Below, one piece after another: positions 63,645 through 64,000 of a DNA stretch of 64,000 nucleotides (position 1 is the stretch's first letter; each line of letters begins with the position of its first letter). The position numbers and the translations under genes are program-made. The notes beneath the pieces are model-generated. The model was not told the DNA's origin. It did no database searches and saw only the letters and a program-made list of their open reading frames with translations. Source of the DNA: Alviniconcha marisindica (taxonomy: Eukaryota > Mollusca > Gastropoda > Provannidae); contig JABMCL010001379.1 in assembly GCA_018857735.1 (NCBI GenBank), positions 400,001 to 464,000 of the forward strand, written 5' to 3'.

Positions 63645-64000
63645 ATTTGCTATCAGTTGTTCAGCAAAACAGTGTTGCTGTTTGCATGCCATGATGATGA
63701 TGAGAGACTCAGAGAGAGAACTGGCTGTTAGTTGTTCAGTAATCAGTAAGACAGCGTTACTAAACACATAAAAGGTTCAAAAGAATGCTTATTTATTATG
63801 ACACAGACACCATGATAGATTGCTAGTTTTAGCAGTTGAAAAGGAGGGCAAGGAGGGAGGACAGTTCAGGCACAGCAAGGTGTGGGCATTGCTGTGACTC
63901 TAGTCTAGTCCTTTCTAGATTTGTTCCTCTAGTCTCAGTGGCTTGTCTAGCCCTCTGATTTTTGGATCACTCGTCATGATCTAAAAAATGCATAAAATTA

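Overview
The window is animal nuclear DNA, most likely from a mollusc and probably a gastropod. The reasons are a many-exon gene with GT-AG introns, a heavy load of (CA)n, (GA)n and (CT)n microsatellites, tRNA-derived SINEs, several families of decayed LINEs, and an insect-type timeless clock gene, which vertebrates lack. The species call is inference.

The main gene is a complete circadian timeless (tim) on the minus strand. I traced 21 coding exons from the ATG at 35125 to a TAA at 12868. All splice phases agree and the exons sum to 3120 nt (1039 residues). The exons match the Drosophila TIM type block by block, not TIMEOUT/TIMELESS. The introns hold minisatellites, LINE fragments and a cluster of four perfect CACGTG E-boxes in intron 1 (33523-33597). 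Two further arrays lie upstream of the start codon: one built on CACGTT (about 36.0-36.35 kb) and one on TACGTCAC (about 36.9-37.9 kb).

A second, divergent timeless first exon lies on the plus strand at 60657-60750. It has the same length (94 nt) and the same end phase, and 20 of 31 residues are identical. Its later exons would lie beyond the window. The locus therefore looks like a head-to-head pair of tim paralogs about 25.5 kb apart.

The DNA between the two starts is full of mobile elements. There is a 5'-truncated CR1/Jockey-like LINE (42.2-45.07 kb). There is also a ~10.25 kb DNA transposon (about 46578-56834) with TTAA at both ends and short terminal inverted repeats. It carries two convergent genes: a THAP/Kolobok-like transposase on the minus strand, and a small plus-strand gene whose product is the cysteine-rich cytoplasmic (ballast) domain of P2X7 receptors without the channel. 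Both genes carry frameshifts or stops, so this copy is decayed.

The first 12 kb and 57-60 kb are repeats: palindrome arrays, hairpins, minisatellites and several dispersed families. I see no independent host gene there.
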